Origin: Euryarchaeota archaeon UBA605
GTDB lineage: Archaea; Thermoplasmatota; Poseidoniia; Poseidoniales; Thalassarchaeaceae
Assembly (NCBI GenBank): GCA_002504905.1
Contig: DATY01000026.1
Span: 70,553-127,570, forward strand
DNA: 57,018 nucleotides
Direction: 5' to 3'
The notes below the pieces were generated by a model. The model was not told the origin of the DNA. It saw only the letters and a list, made by a program, of their open reading frames with translations, and did not search any database. Position 1 is the stretch's first letter. Each line of letters starts with the position of its first letter. The position numbers were made by a program, and so were the translations under genes. Shown here one piece after another: positions 43,751 to 51,915 of this stretch.

Positions 43751-44995
43751 GTGAGTGACCCGAAGAAGCGGCTATTAGTTGTCAAAGCCGCAATGACTGT
43801 TAATGGAGGGGCAGCAAGAGATTTGCTTCGTAATTTAGAAGAAATCGGTAATATATTTCAAGTTAAGTTTGCTTGTCTAAATATACTGCCTGCTCAAAGA
43901 GAGTTCATAGAAAACTTAGGGATTGAGGTTCTTGTTCCTTCAAAACAATGGATTCCAGAAGGCGGATTGTGGAATGAAATAATTGCTGGACAAGAGCGTA
44001 GTGCATCAAGAGCATGGCGAAATCATGCACCCATACATGAGGCGATAAAATGGGCTGATGCTATACATCTTACGGGAGGAAATGGATCAATGGAGTTTCC
44101 TCAATTTGTAAGTCGTAATACTCCCATGCACCTTCATTACTTAGAATCTAAGCCAGGAATTCATGACGATATAAGCCATTATAGCCCAAACGGGAAGAAT
44201 AAATGGAAAGCTTCCATCATGCACTTATTACAAACCTATCAAAGAAAACGGATTGAAAAGTCTTTTTTCTTATTCAAAAATAATAATTCATGGATAATAT
44301 CTGCAAATTCGAAATTTTCGGCAGAAAATTTGTATAAGATTTATGGAATAAAGGGAAGTGTGCTTTACCCATCTGTAGATTTGTCAGAATACACAAGAGA
44401 GGAAACTATTGGAGAGACATCTGAATTGGAAAAAATAGGCGAATTGGAAAGGAGAGATTATGTCGTTACTGTTGGGAGGATATCACGTTTTAAGGGAATT
44501 TATGAAGCCGTAGAACACCTAGAAGGAAATGATTTAGATCTTGTTTTAATTGGCGGCGGTAACCCTAAAGAAAATAAAAATTTGAAGAGGCATGCTCAAC
44601 AATACAACGTTAAAATTACTATTCTTTCTGGAGTTTCTTCTGAGGCGATGAGAGCTGTAATTAGGCATGCAAAGGCAGTAGTAGGCTTCGCCCATGGAGA
44701 GGCTTTTGGACTTACTCCGATAGAAGCAATGGCTATTGGAACACCTCCAATATTTGTTAATGAAGGAGGTTACAGAGAAACTATAGTCAATCATAAAAAT
44801 GGCATGTTGTTAGAAAGAGGAGATTTTATTTCTTGGAAATCAGCATTTGAATTAGTTAATGATCAGTCTGTAAAAGAAAAGTGGGCAAATGCGGGATTAT
44901 TACAAATTGAAAAAATGGGTCTTACTCCAGAAAATCATGCCCGACGTTTGTTCGAAATACTTAATCAGTTGATACTTGAAGGAGAAATGTCCTAG
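43751..44995 (+). CDS. glycosyltransferase family 4 protein
   Basis: A 414-aa GT-B glycosyltransferase. The C-terminal domain has VGRISRFKGIYEAVEHL near residue 238, LVLIGGGNP, and the sugar-nucleotide site HGEAFGLTPIEAMAIGTPPI with the paired glutamates of GT4 enzymes, followed by NEGGYRETI. The N-terminal half has the acceptor-side fold. The start is GTG at 43751. Together with the sulfotransferases it suggests assembly of a modified surface glycan. The MOSC gene follows 23 bases later. Confidence 0.9.
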   Translation: MSDPKKRLLVVKAAMTVNGGAARDLLRNLEEIGNIFQVKFACLNILPAQREFIENLGIEVLVPSKQWIPEGGLWNEIIAGQERSASRAWRNHAPIHEAIKWADAIHLTGGNGSMEFPQFVSRNTPMHLHYLESKPGIHDDISHYSPNGKNKWKASIMHLLQTYQRKRIEKSFFLFKNNNSWIISANSKFSAENLYKIYGIKGSVLYPSVDLSEYTREETIGETSELEKIGELERRDYVVTVGRISRFKGIYEAVEHLEGNDLDLVLIGGGNPKENKNLKRHAQQYNVKITILSGVSSEAMRAVIRHAKAVVGFAHGEAFGLTPIEAMAIGTPPIFVNEGGYRETIVNHKNGMLLERGDFISWKSAFELVNDQSVKEKWANAGLLQIEKMGLTPENHARRLFEILNQLILEGEMS

Positions 44996-45018
44996 TTGAA
45001 TATAGAGGAGGTGTTTAA

Positions 45019-45486
45019 GTGGAGGGGGAGGTTCATTCAATCAATATCAGCAGTTCTGGAGGAGTACCAAAGTTGCCGATAAAAACTGCAGTTGTAAATT
45101 TCGAAGGTGTTGAAGGAGATTATAACAAATTCAGAACTGAAAGGAGGGAGAACGACCCCCGAAGAGCCGTGTCCATATTTTCTCTAGAAAGGATTACTCA
45201 ACTACGAGAAGAGGGGCATCCTATAGGTGTTGGAACTGCCGGAGAGAATTTTACCATTGAAGGTATAGACTGGTCTAATTTAGAAGTGGGAATGAAAATT
45301 AGATTAGGTTCTACAATAATACTTCTAAGCGAGCCTTGCGCGCCCTGTAACAAAATTGGTGGATCCTTCCAAGACCGAAACTTCTCAAGGGTTGACCATG
45401 AAAAAGAAGAAGGTTGGTCCCGATGGTCTGCGTCAGTAATTGAAGAGGGGATAGTCTCAGTTGGGGATTCAGTATATTTCATTTAA
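45019..45486 (+). CDS. MOSC domain protein
   Basis: A 155-aa protein of the MOSC family, the C-terminal domain of molybdenum cofactor sulfurases and YiiM-type reductases. The TAGENFTIEGIDW stretch near residue 73 and LLSEPCAPCNKI near 107 match the family; the cysteines there would bind the cofactor. It begins with GTG at 45019. It may use molybdenum cofactor for which a MobA-like gene exists at 27447, but the two are far apart. Confidence 0.82.
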   Translation: MEGEVHSINISSSGGVPKLPIKTAVVNFEGVEGDYNKFRTERRENDPRRAVSIFSLERITQLREEGHPIGVGTAGENFTIEGIDWSNLEVGMKIRLGSTIILLSEPCAPCNKIGGSFQDRNFSRVDHEKEEGWSRWSASVIEEGIVSVGDSVYFI

Positions 45487-45553
45487 TCATAGAAATAGGG
45501 AACAATGTGTGTCCGAGATTGTGAAATACGGATGGTACGTCCTCAGACTCAAA

Positions 45554-45638
45554 GCAGAGGTACCCGAGCGGTCAAAGGGGCTGGGATGAGGTCCCAGTGC
45601 GTAGTGCTTCGCAGGTTCAAATCCTGTCCTCTGCACCA
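45554..45638 (+). tRNA. tRNA-Leu (GAG)
   Basis: A class II tRNA of 85 bases. The acceptor arm pairs GCAGAGG with CCTCTGC, the anticodon stem CTGGG pairs with CCCAG around ATGAGGT (anticodon GAG), and there is a long variable arm (about GCGTAGTGCTTCGC). CCA is encoded at the end. No intron is seen. Its 3' end lies 3 bases from the end of the convergent SPFH gene. Confidence 0.93.
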
Positions 45639-45641
45639 CAA

Positions 45642-46559
45642 TCAGTATATCGTTCCAGTATTAACTACTGGAGTGGTGTCTGTTTCAGAACAAAGGACAA
45701 CTAATAGGTTGCTGACCATAGTCGCTTTTTTGTCTTCATCAAGTTCGATTATCTTCTTTGTACTGAGTTGTTCTAATGCTTCTTCGACCATCCCCACTGC
45801 TCCTTTAACTATCTCGGTTCTTGCTGCCACTACTGCACTAGCCTGTTGACGGCGTAGCATTGCTTGTGCTATTTCTTGAGAATAGGCCAGGTGACTGATT
45901 CGAGCTTCGAGTACTTCTATTCCTGCCTGCTTAAGTCGATCTTCAACCGATGCTTGTAAAAGTTCTGCAATCTCTTCTTGATGACTCGAGAGAGAGATTC
46001 CCCCAATATCCTTGTCTTCGATTATATCATATGGGTAAGCGGTTGCCATTGCACGGAGTGCTGCCTCACTCTGAATCTGCACATAATGATCGTAATGATC
46101 TACTTCGAAAAGTGCCTCAGCGGCATCAAAAACTCTCCAAACTACTACTGCACCAATATCAATAGGATTCGCATTGACATCATTAACTTTCAATCTAGCA
46201 GATTCAAAGTTTCTTATACGCATAGAAATCTTTTGTTTATGATAAAAAGGATTAATGAAGAAATGAAACCCTTCTTTATTTACTGTTCCAGAATACTTAC
46301 CAAAAAACTGTACAGTTGCCGCTTCATTTGGTGCTATGATAATATAGCTATTCCAGTAAATTAACCAAAGTGGGCCTGTAAATATTGTAATCAAAAATGC
46401 AAGTCCTCCCAGAGCACCGCCTACTCCTGTAAGTATCAATAATAGCAGGTTAACAAAACCAAGAACAATTATGTGAAGAAAGATTCCAACGAATCCATTT
46501 AATGTCTTTTTCTCAAAGTCCTGCGTAATACTTTCTTTTCTCCTAACTATGTCGCTCAA
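45642..46559 (-). CDS. SPFH/Band 7 domain membrane protein
   Basis: A membrane protein of the stomatin/flotillin (SPFH) superfamily. Two hydrophobic segments near the N-terminus are followed by the SPFH domain (SYIIIAPNEAATVQFFGKYSG, seen in part) and a helical region (LLQASVEDRLKQAGIEVLEARISH, seen in part). The TTG at 46559 follows an AAGGTGA element and leaves about 305 aa. A TATA-like box at 46600-46607 would put the transcript start near 46578, so the far upstream ATG at 46682 is unlikely. SPFH proteins build scaffolds in membrane microdomains. Confidence 0.8.
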   Translation of the reverse strand: MSDIVRRKESITQDFEKKTLNGFVGIFLHIIVLGFVNLLLLILTGVGGALGGLAFLITIFTGPLWLIYWNSYIIIAPNEAATVQFFGKYSGTVNKEGFHFFINPFYHKQKISMRIRNFESARLKVNDVNANPIDIGAVVVWRVFDAAEALFEVDHYDHYVQIQSEAALRAMATAYPYDIIEDKDIGGISLSSHQEEIAELLQASVEDRLKQAGIEVLEARISHLAYSQEIAQAMLRRQQASAVVAARTEIVKGAVGMVEEALEQLSTKKIIELDEDKKATMVSNLLVVLCSETDTTPVVNTGTIY

Positions 46560-46599
46560 AATGTCACCTTCTACCTGAAAGATGTATGTTCGCACTAAA

Positions 46600-46607
46600 T
46601 ACTTATA
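46600..46607 (-). promoter_or_regulatory. TATA-like box for the SPFH gene
   Basis: On the minus strand this reads TATAAGTA. A transcript start about 25 bases downstream, near 46578, agrees with a TTG start at 46559. Inferred from sequence only. Confidence 0.4.
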
Positions 46608-46676
46608 TCGTACTAAGTAGAAAAAAGATGGATAAATAGTGTCAATTTTATATCCCATACCCTTAGTTGGCCCATT

Positions 46677-47267
46677 ATGCACATAGCAGGTAAAATCTTT
46701 CTTGTTCTTGGAACGTTGATAACATTAGTAGGAGTTGTAATGACAATTGGTGGAGGTTCATCACTCAATGATGTTGGAGACTGGGAGGTTGATGAAAAGA
46801 GTAGTTTCAGTGGAAATGCAGGAACTACAGATTATTATTTTGAAGATAGGGATGAAATGATGATTATGGTTAGTGATGATGTTAGATGTGATGAATTTAT
46901 CATAACTATGACAAATGAAACAGGAGAAAATCATATTACTGTCAATTGTGAAGATGATGGAGAAAAGCCAATTGGATGGGAAGATGATCCAGATGGGTGG
47001 TATCATATGGCTTCTATTTCGGCTTGGTCGTATGAAAAAGGAGACTATACAATTGAGTCGAATGAAAACTATGAGCTCGTTGGATTGTGGGAAGTAATTG
47101 GAGATGAACTTGGAGACGCAGCAGGAGGGGTCTTGGCAGCAATTGGCGGAGCTGGTACAGCTTGTTGTGGAGTATTCTTCCTGATATTAGGAGGCGTATT
47201 TGCGTTAGTATTGAAAGAACCTAAGAAGACACAAATTACAGGAGCAGGTAGTTTTACCGTTGAATAA
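46677..47267 (+). CDS. membrane protein with acidic extracellular domain
   Basis: No family recognised. The 196-aa product has an N-terminal helix (about residues 5-27), an acidic domain of about 115 residues with two cysteines in the middle, and a glycine-rich C-terminal helix (about 150-180), then a short basic tail. Two helices enclosing an exposed domain is the likely topology. Divergent from the SPFH gene. Confidence 0.6.
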   Translation: MHIAGKIFLVLGTLITLVGVVMTIGGGSSLNDVGDWEVDEKSSFSGNAGTTDYYFEDRDEMMIMVSDDVRCDEFIITMTNETGENHITVNCEDDGEKPIGWEDDPDGWYHMASISAWSYEKGDYTIESNENYELVGLWEVIGDELGDAAGGVLAAIGGAGTACCGVFFLILGGVFALVLKEPKKTQITGAGSFTVE

Positions 47268-47319
47268 TTACTTGCCATAGAACCGTTTAGTTCAACAAGA
47301 TATTCTTGTTCGGAGTAAT

Positions 47320-49038
47320 ATGAAGCGTGGCGGCGTAGCTGGTTTACTCATACTTTTGATGTTATCAGCACCACTAACAGGATGTTTTGCTGGCTCTGAA
47401 AATTCTTTCGAAGAGGGTGATTTAAAAGTTGATATATCTATACTAGAAGGTGGTTTTTTCCAAAATGTGGAGTTGTCTGCCTCTAGTTCTATTTCCGTTT
47501 TCATCCCTTACTTAATTATTGAGGAGAGTACAAATTATGTTCAAAATTCAACAATCGTTGATTTAGAAAAAGGTGATTCTCTAAGTCTATCGGTTTTAGC
47601 TCCTCCGAGAATTGAGAATATGGTTTTCATAATTGGTGAGTTTGGTAGAGATTTTTGGCCAATTCGAGACCAAGGGGAGTCTTGGATGACTTGGGTAAAT
47701 AGAGGAGGGAATTTGGGTAATTCAAATAACGGAATTGAAAGGATTTCTGCTTCCGAAAATAATACGTTCGACACTGTAAATCACAGTGCTGTAACAGGAG
47801 GTTCGGTAATTGTGAAAATCATATCAATTGAAAGATCTATGTCCTTATCTAAAGATGAAGGAGGAGTTCATTCAACGGGGATTGTTGACGGTAGAAGTGT
47901 GTATGATAGATTATATGAGATGAGTGACCCCACTGATTCTTTTGATATTGTGGATGGCAAAGAAGGCTACTATGATAGGTGGGCCGGCCAAGGCAATCCA
48001 GCTTACGAAGATGCTGCTCAATACCTAATTAGTGAAATGTCAGGCTTTGGTTTAGAGGTAATAGGACATAGATATGAATTTACAGATATTACTGGATCAC
48101 AGAATCCCGAAGCATACAATATTTGCGCTTATAAATGGGGTACTGAAGTTCAAAATGAATGGTTAGTTTTTGGAGCTCATTTTGATGTTGCGCCTCCTGT
48201 AAATGGACTTCTTCTTGACCCTCACATAATAGGCGAAAGAACCTACGGAACTAGAGTTGGAGCGTATGACAATACTGCGGGTACATCTATGGTGATGGAA
48301 ACTGCAAAAGCATTAGTTAATTTTGAGAGTAGAAGAACAATGGTTTTCTGTCTCTGGTCAGGTGAAGAAGGTGGAAAAAGAGGATCTGACTACTGGACAG
48401 AGTACTATGTTGGAGAAGACAATCCAGATGTGACGATTACCAATTATATCAATTTAGATATGGCTGGAGTGAATTGGCCAGGTGGAGGAGGAGCACCTCA
48501 TGGTGATCCAGATCCTGCAATAGATGAAGATGGATATCCTAAGGATGCTGAAGTTTGGCCCATGAGAGTTTATATCGGACCGGGGCCCAATCATGACCAA
48601 CTAGATCAACCTGGAATGGTCGGTCTTTCTAACTGGATTGGTTCTGATGCTTTAGGCTTGGAAGAACAAATGGGGACACTGATAGGGACAAATTATTCTG
48701 CAGATACATGGAAAACAAGTGTCTGGTTGGATATGGACAGACCCGAGATTATTGTATATGAAGATACGACAGCAAGAAGCGATCATGCTAGTTTTCAAGA
48801 TAATCTAGATGTAGTTACTATTGGTTTTGGAGGATTAGTCGATGGTTATTGGTGCTATCATCAAGTATGCGATACTTTGGATGAAATGGAAGCATGGATG
48901 GATACTACAGGTAAAAACTATGGTGAGGAAAACACAGGTGTTGCTAATGTAGTCAATAGTCTTGATATGATTACTTGGTGGGCTCTAATGACTTTCTTCC
49001 ATTGTGATGAGAAACCCATTACGAATGCTTTACTCTAA
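47320..49038 (+). CDS. M28 family metallopeptidase lipoprotein
   Basis: A 572-aa exported zinc aminopeptidase-like protein. The signal ends in lipobox PLTGC (Cys22). The M28 metal and catalytic residues are visible: His287 (GAHFD), Asp317 (YDNTAG), Glu349/Glu350 (SGEEGG), Asp380 (INLDMAG) and the final histidine in RSDHASF near 490. About 180 residues precede the peptidase domain and have no recognised family. It probably trims peptides outside the cell. Confidence 0.9.
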   Translation: MKRGGVAGLLILLMLSAPLTGCFAGSENSFEEGDLKVDISILEGGFFQNVELSASSSISVFIPYLIIEESTNYVQNSTIVDLEKGDSLSLSVLAPPRIENMVFIIGEFGRDFWPIRDQGESWMTWVNRGGNLGNSNNGIERISASENNTFDTVNHSAVTGGSVIVKIISIERSMSLSKDEGGVHSTGIVDGRSVYDRLYEMSDPTDSFDIVDGKEGYYDRWAGQGNPAYEDAAQYLISEMSGFGLEVIGHRYEFTDITGSQNPEAYNICAYKWGTEVQNEWLVFGAHFDVAPPVNGLLLDPHIIGERTYGTRVGAYDNTAGTSMVMETAKALVNFESRRTMVFCLWSGEEGGKRGSDYWTEYYVGEDNPDVTITNYINLDMAGVNWPGGGGAPHGDPDPAIDEDGYPKDAEVWPMRVYIGPGPNHDQLDQPGMVGLSNWIGSDALGLEEQMGTLIGTNYSADTWKTSVWLDMDRPEIIVYEDTTARSDHASFQDNLDVVTIGFGGLVDGYWCYHQVCDTLDEMEAWMDTTGKNYGEENTGVANVVNSLDMITWWALMTFFHCDEKPITNALL

Positions 49039-49058
49039 AATTGGAATGGAGATTGACT

Positions 49059-49817
49059 ATGTCTTCTGGAAAATATGGCAATATCAGTGGCGCAAAAGAT
49101 TTGTCAGACTGGGGTAGACCAATTGCTAGGTTTTTTGCGAATCTACTGAAGAATACCAAGATTAGCGTATTAATGGTTACTAATTTCCATCTATTATTAT
49201 CGATCTTCTGTGCTTGGTTAATTTTACAAGAATACATCCTAGAAAGTTGTATTCTTCTTGTAATAAAAGGTGTTATCGACGCCGTAGATGGCGAATTAGC
49301 GAGAATAAGGGAAAGACCATCGCATGTTGGAAGATATTGGGACACAATTGCAGATACACTTGGATTGATTCTGGTTACATATGCATTTGGTCAATATCTT
49401 GAATGGAGCGGTTTGTATATTTCAGGGATTGTTATTGCTGTACTGTTTCAATATTCTCTATTCAATCATTTCTCTGTAAGGGCGAGAGGAATTAATTCTG
49501 GCGATAATACAAGTCGTATTGATGAGCGAATCAGGCCCATTGCAAAACCTTGGGAAAAACAGATACATGTTGATTTTTTACATAAAATATATCTGATTTG
49601 TTTTTCTTGGCAAGATAGAATAATAGATATTATGACTGGAGAGGGGAGTGAGAAATTATATTTTGAATTGACTGTGTCCTCGATGCTTGGCTATGGCTTT
49701 CAATCCATTATTATTCTATTCTTAGGGCTATCAATGAATATAAATTTATTAAATGATCTGATATTATATGTGAACGGTGCAATAATGATTATAGTTATAT
49801 TAAAAAGTCGATTTTGA
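49059..49817 (+). CDS. CDP-alcohol phosphatidyltransferase
   Basis: An integral membrane enzyme of phospholipid head-group synthesis (about 252 aa, five to six helices). The family motif DGxxARx8GxxxDxxxD is complete: it starts at DGELAR and includes GRYWDTIAD. The acceptor alcohol (inositol phosphate, glycerol phosphate or another) cannot be told. The ATG at 49059 was preferred to a TTG at 49041. It follows the M28 gene by 20 bases. Confidence 0.88.
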   Translation: MSSGKYGNISGAKDLSDWGRPIARFFANLLKNTKISVLMVTNFHLLLSIFCAWLILQEYILESCILLVIKGVIDAVDGELARIRERPSHVGRYWDTIADTLGLILVTYAFGQYLEWSGLYISGIVIAVLFQYSLFNHFSVRARGINSGDNTSRIDERIRPIAKPWEKQIHVDFLHKIYLICFSWQDRIIDIMTGEGSEKLYFELTVSSMLGYGFQSIIILFLGLSMNINLLNDLILYVNGAIMIIVILKSRF

Positions 49818-49861
49818 CTGATGACGGGTCAAACTTAAAGTCAGATATTCAAAATGGTTAA

Positions 49862-49925
49862 TTGTACCGTAGCGACTCTTATGCTGATTTATCATCTAGT
49901 TTACTATTCATCAGTTACGGTACAA
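49862..49925. repeat. inverted repeat between convergent genes
   Basis: A perfect 10-bp inverted repeat, TTGTACCGTA (49862-49871) and TACGGTACAA (49916-49925), encloses 44 bases with a second short pair CTGAT (49884-49888) and ATCAG (49910-49914). It lies in the gap between two convergent genes, so it could be a two-way terminator or RNA processing element. Confidence 0.5.
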
Positions 49926-49935
49926 ATAATTTCAA

Positions 49936-50793
49936 TTATCCTATCAAGTTACTAAGTGATGTTGCGTTGAACCAAACTAAACTAAAGCATATAATGAACC
50001 AGAAATAAAATACAAAATCTGACCAATGTTTAATTTTCCTACCATCTAATGGGCCAAGTGGAATCATGTTGAATAATGCTAATCCGGCGTTAGAGACGCA
50101 CCACCACCATAACATTCCCTTGTCATTTCCTGCATATGGAACAGTAAGTGTACCCGATGTTTCTAAACCAAGTAAAATTAGAATTATGCCGATTATCCAC
50201 AGTATGATATTACTAATCGGGCCGGCCAACGCAACTTTGCCAAACTGAGATTTTGTAGTGTTCCCATAAACCATAACTGCACCCGGTGCCATGAATATCC
50301 ACCCTGTTAATGCCGCTAAAATTACCCCAAATCGTAATCCACTATCATAAGCTCTAAATTCTGCCCAACAGCCATAATTTCTGGCAGTAATTTTATGAGC
50401 GATTTCATGGAATAAAAAGGCGGGACAAATTACCAGACCTAGTATTATTCCTGATTTGATAAAATTAAAAGGGTCGGATAATGCGTTGAAAATCCCATTT
50501 GTAGCAAAAAATCCTAATGCTACAGTAAAGGCTAACACAGCCTTAATTAGATGATCTTTTTCTAATTTTGAAAAATGCCAAATAGAACCAGTATGGATTC
50601 TTCTAGGTTGATTTTGATCCTGTGAAAAAGATCTAAAAAAAGGTTGACCCGCAACTCCAGTGACCACTCTAACATGTGGTTTACGCCAATTACCATCGTC
50701 TCTAGCACGAGTATGGGTCTTAGAATTGCTACCAATTTTATCAAATGGGTCATCATCTAACCACCCTGCACGGGGGTCACGTTTTTCGGCCAT
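49936..50793 (-). CDS. M50 (site-2-type) membrane metalloprotease
   Basis: A 285-aa intramembrane metalloprotease-like protein. The zinc motif HEIAH (His129-His133) is in the membrane helix LGLVICPAFLFHEIAH, and the distal ligand is the aspartate in MIPLGPLDGRKI near residue 250. About 75 soluble, basic residues come first and there is no PDZ domain. Such proteases release membrane-bound regulators; the substrate is unknown. It is convergent with the CDP-alcohol transferase gene. Confidence 0.83.
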   Translation of the reverse strand: MAEKRDPRAGWLDDDPFDKIGSNSKTHTRARDDGNWRKPHVRVVTGVAGQPFFRSFSQDQNQPRRIHTGSIWHFSKLEKDHLIKAVLAFTVALGFFATNGIFNALSDPFNFIKSGIILGLVICPAFLFHEIAHKITARNYGCWAEFRAYDSGLRFGVILAALTGWIFMAPGAVMVYGNTTKSQFGKVALAGPISNIILWIIGIILILLGLETSGTLTVPYAGNDKGMLWWWCVSNAGLALFNMIPLGPLDGRKIKHWSDFVFYFWFIICFSLVWFNATSLSNLIG

Positions 50794-50836
50794 TGTAATA
50801 ACCCCATAGATTCATCTTGTTTGAATGCTCGTAATT

Positions 50837-51352
50837 TCAATCTTCATCTAATAGTTCATTTACATCTTCTAGTAATTCTTCCCAATAGGACTCACTAGCC
50901 TCTGGATTTTTATCACTAATTTTCGATAAAAGTTCTTCTATATCTTCAGAATTCAGTACTTGATTGCTTCTTTTTCTATTATTGGCTACATCACGAATGA
51001 GTGATTTTTGAGATTTATTTCTTTGTAATTCAAATCTTTGACGAACTTCGTCGGCTGTTTTAGGCTGGGATTTTCCTTGATGTTTGTCTATCAATGATTT
51101 GTAATAAGACATAGTTTCTGAATGTACAGTATTTTCGATGAAATCACCGGGATTTGCAAGCATAGTTATAAATTCCCTTGAAAGTCTGTCTGCTTTGGAA
51201 ATCGCGACTCCTGAAGATATTTTATCACGTACTTTCACATGCGATGAAATACAATCTCTACACCTCTGCGATCCTGCAATATCTGGAGCATCACAAGACA
51301 GGCAGCAAACGGAAAAACCCATTTGTTCCATTGCTCGCCTTGGTAGTGACAT
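50837..51352 (-). CDS. zinc-finger-like protein of unknown function
   Basis: A 171-aa protein with an N-terminal CCLSC ... CRDC four-cysteine arrangement (about residues 16-34) that may bind zinc, followed by charged helices and an acidic C-terminus (ESYWEELLEDVNELLDED). No family recognised. It is upstream of, and co-directional with, the M50 protease gene and divergent from the Nudix gene. Confidence 0.6.
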   Translation of the reverse strand: MSLPRRAMEQMGFSVCCLSCDAPDIAGSQRCRDCISSHVKVRDKISSGVAISKADRLSREFITMLANPGDFIENTVHSETMSYYKSLIDKHQGKSQPKTADEVRQRFELQRNKSQKSLIRDVANNRKRSNQVLNSEDIEELLSKISDKNPEASESYWEELLEDVNELLDED

Positions 51353-51428
51353 ATTGGCAAGGAAACATACTTTGGCAATGAATCCTACTAGTAATCGAGT
51401 ACTTTTTAACGTAAACAGTATTTGATAA

Positions 51429-51914
51429 ATGGAATATTACAGTAAAATGACTATGCGACCAGTTGAAACTGATTTGGGTGTTGCTGCATGTTTGATAAAA
51501 GAAAGTAAAATTCTTCTGGTAAAAGAAGCAAAGGGACCGCAGAAATATCTCTGGGGATTGCCTAAGGGCTCTGTTGACAAAGGGGAATTGCCCCATTTTG
51601 CTGTGAGACGTGAATTGAAAGAAGAGTGCGGTATAGATGCTCAAGTGAAAGGTTTGGTTGGTTTGAGAGAATGTATAATTAAACAAACACCAGCAATTTT
51701 TCTGGCCTATTATGTAGAGACTGAAAATCCAATTGTAAATATAGATAATAATGAAATTATTGATTATGGTTGGTTTGAGTTAAATGAATTTCAAAGTCTT
51801 TCTTGGATTAGTGATGCTATGAGACAGCTTGCAGAGAAAGCTGTAAGTAATTTTAATGGAAGTATGATTGATTATTCCGAAATAAAAGATAGAAGTTATT
51901 TCTTATATCTCTAA
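51429..51914 (+). CDS. Nudix hydrolase
   Basis: A 161-aa Nudix protein. The Nudix box Gx5Ex7REUxEExGU is complete: it starts at GSVDKGE and ends REL KEECGI, near residues 47-69. Substrates in the family include nucleoside diphosphate-linked compounds and damaged nucleotides; the one here is unknown. It abuts the convergent S15 hydrolase gene with one base between stops. Confidence 0.92.
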   Translation: MEYYSKMTMRPVETDLGVAACLIKESKILLVKEAKGPQKYLWGLPKGSVDKGELPHFAVRRELKEECGIDAQVKGLVGLRECIIKQTPAIFLAYYVETENPIVNIDNNEIIDYGWFELNEFQSLSWISDAMRQLAEKAVSNFNGSMIDYSEIKDRSYFLYL

Positions 51915-51915
51915 T

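Noticed and set aside
41710..44995. Defence or mobile island
   Set aside because: No integrase, transposase, attachment site or flanking repeat is seen; the genes fit surface-glycan work.
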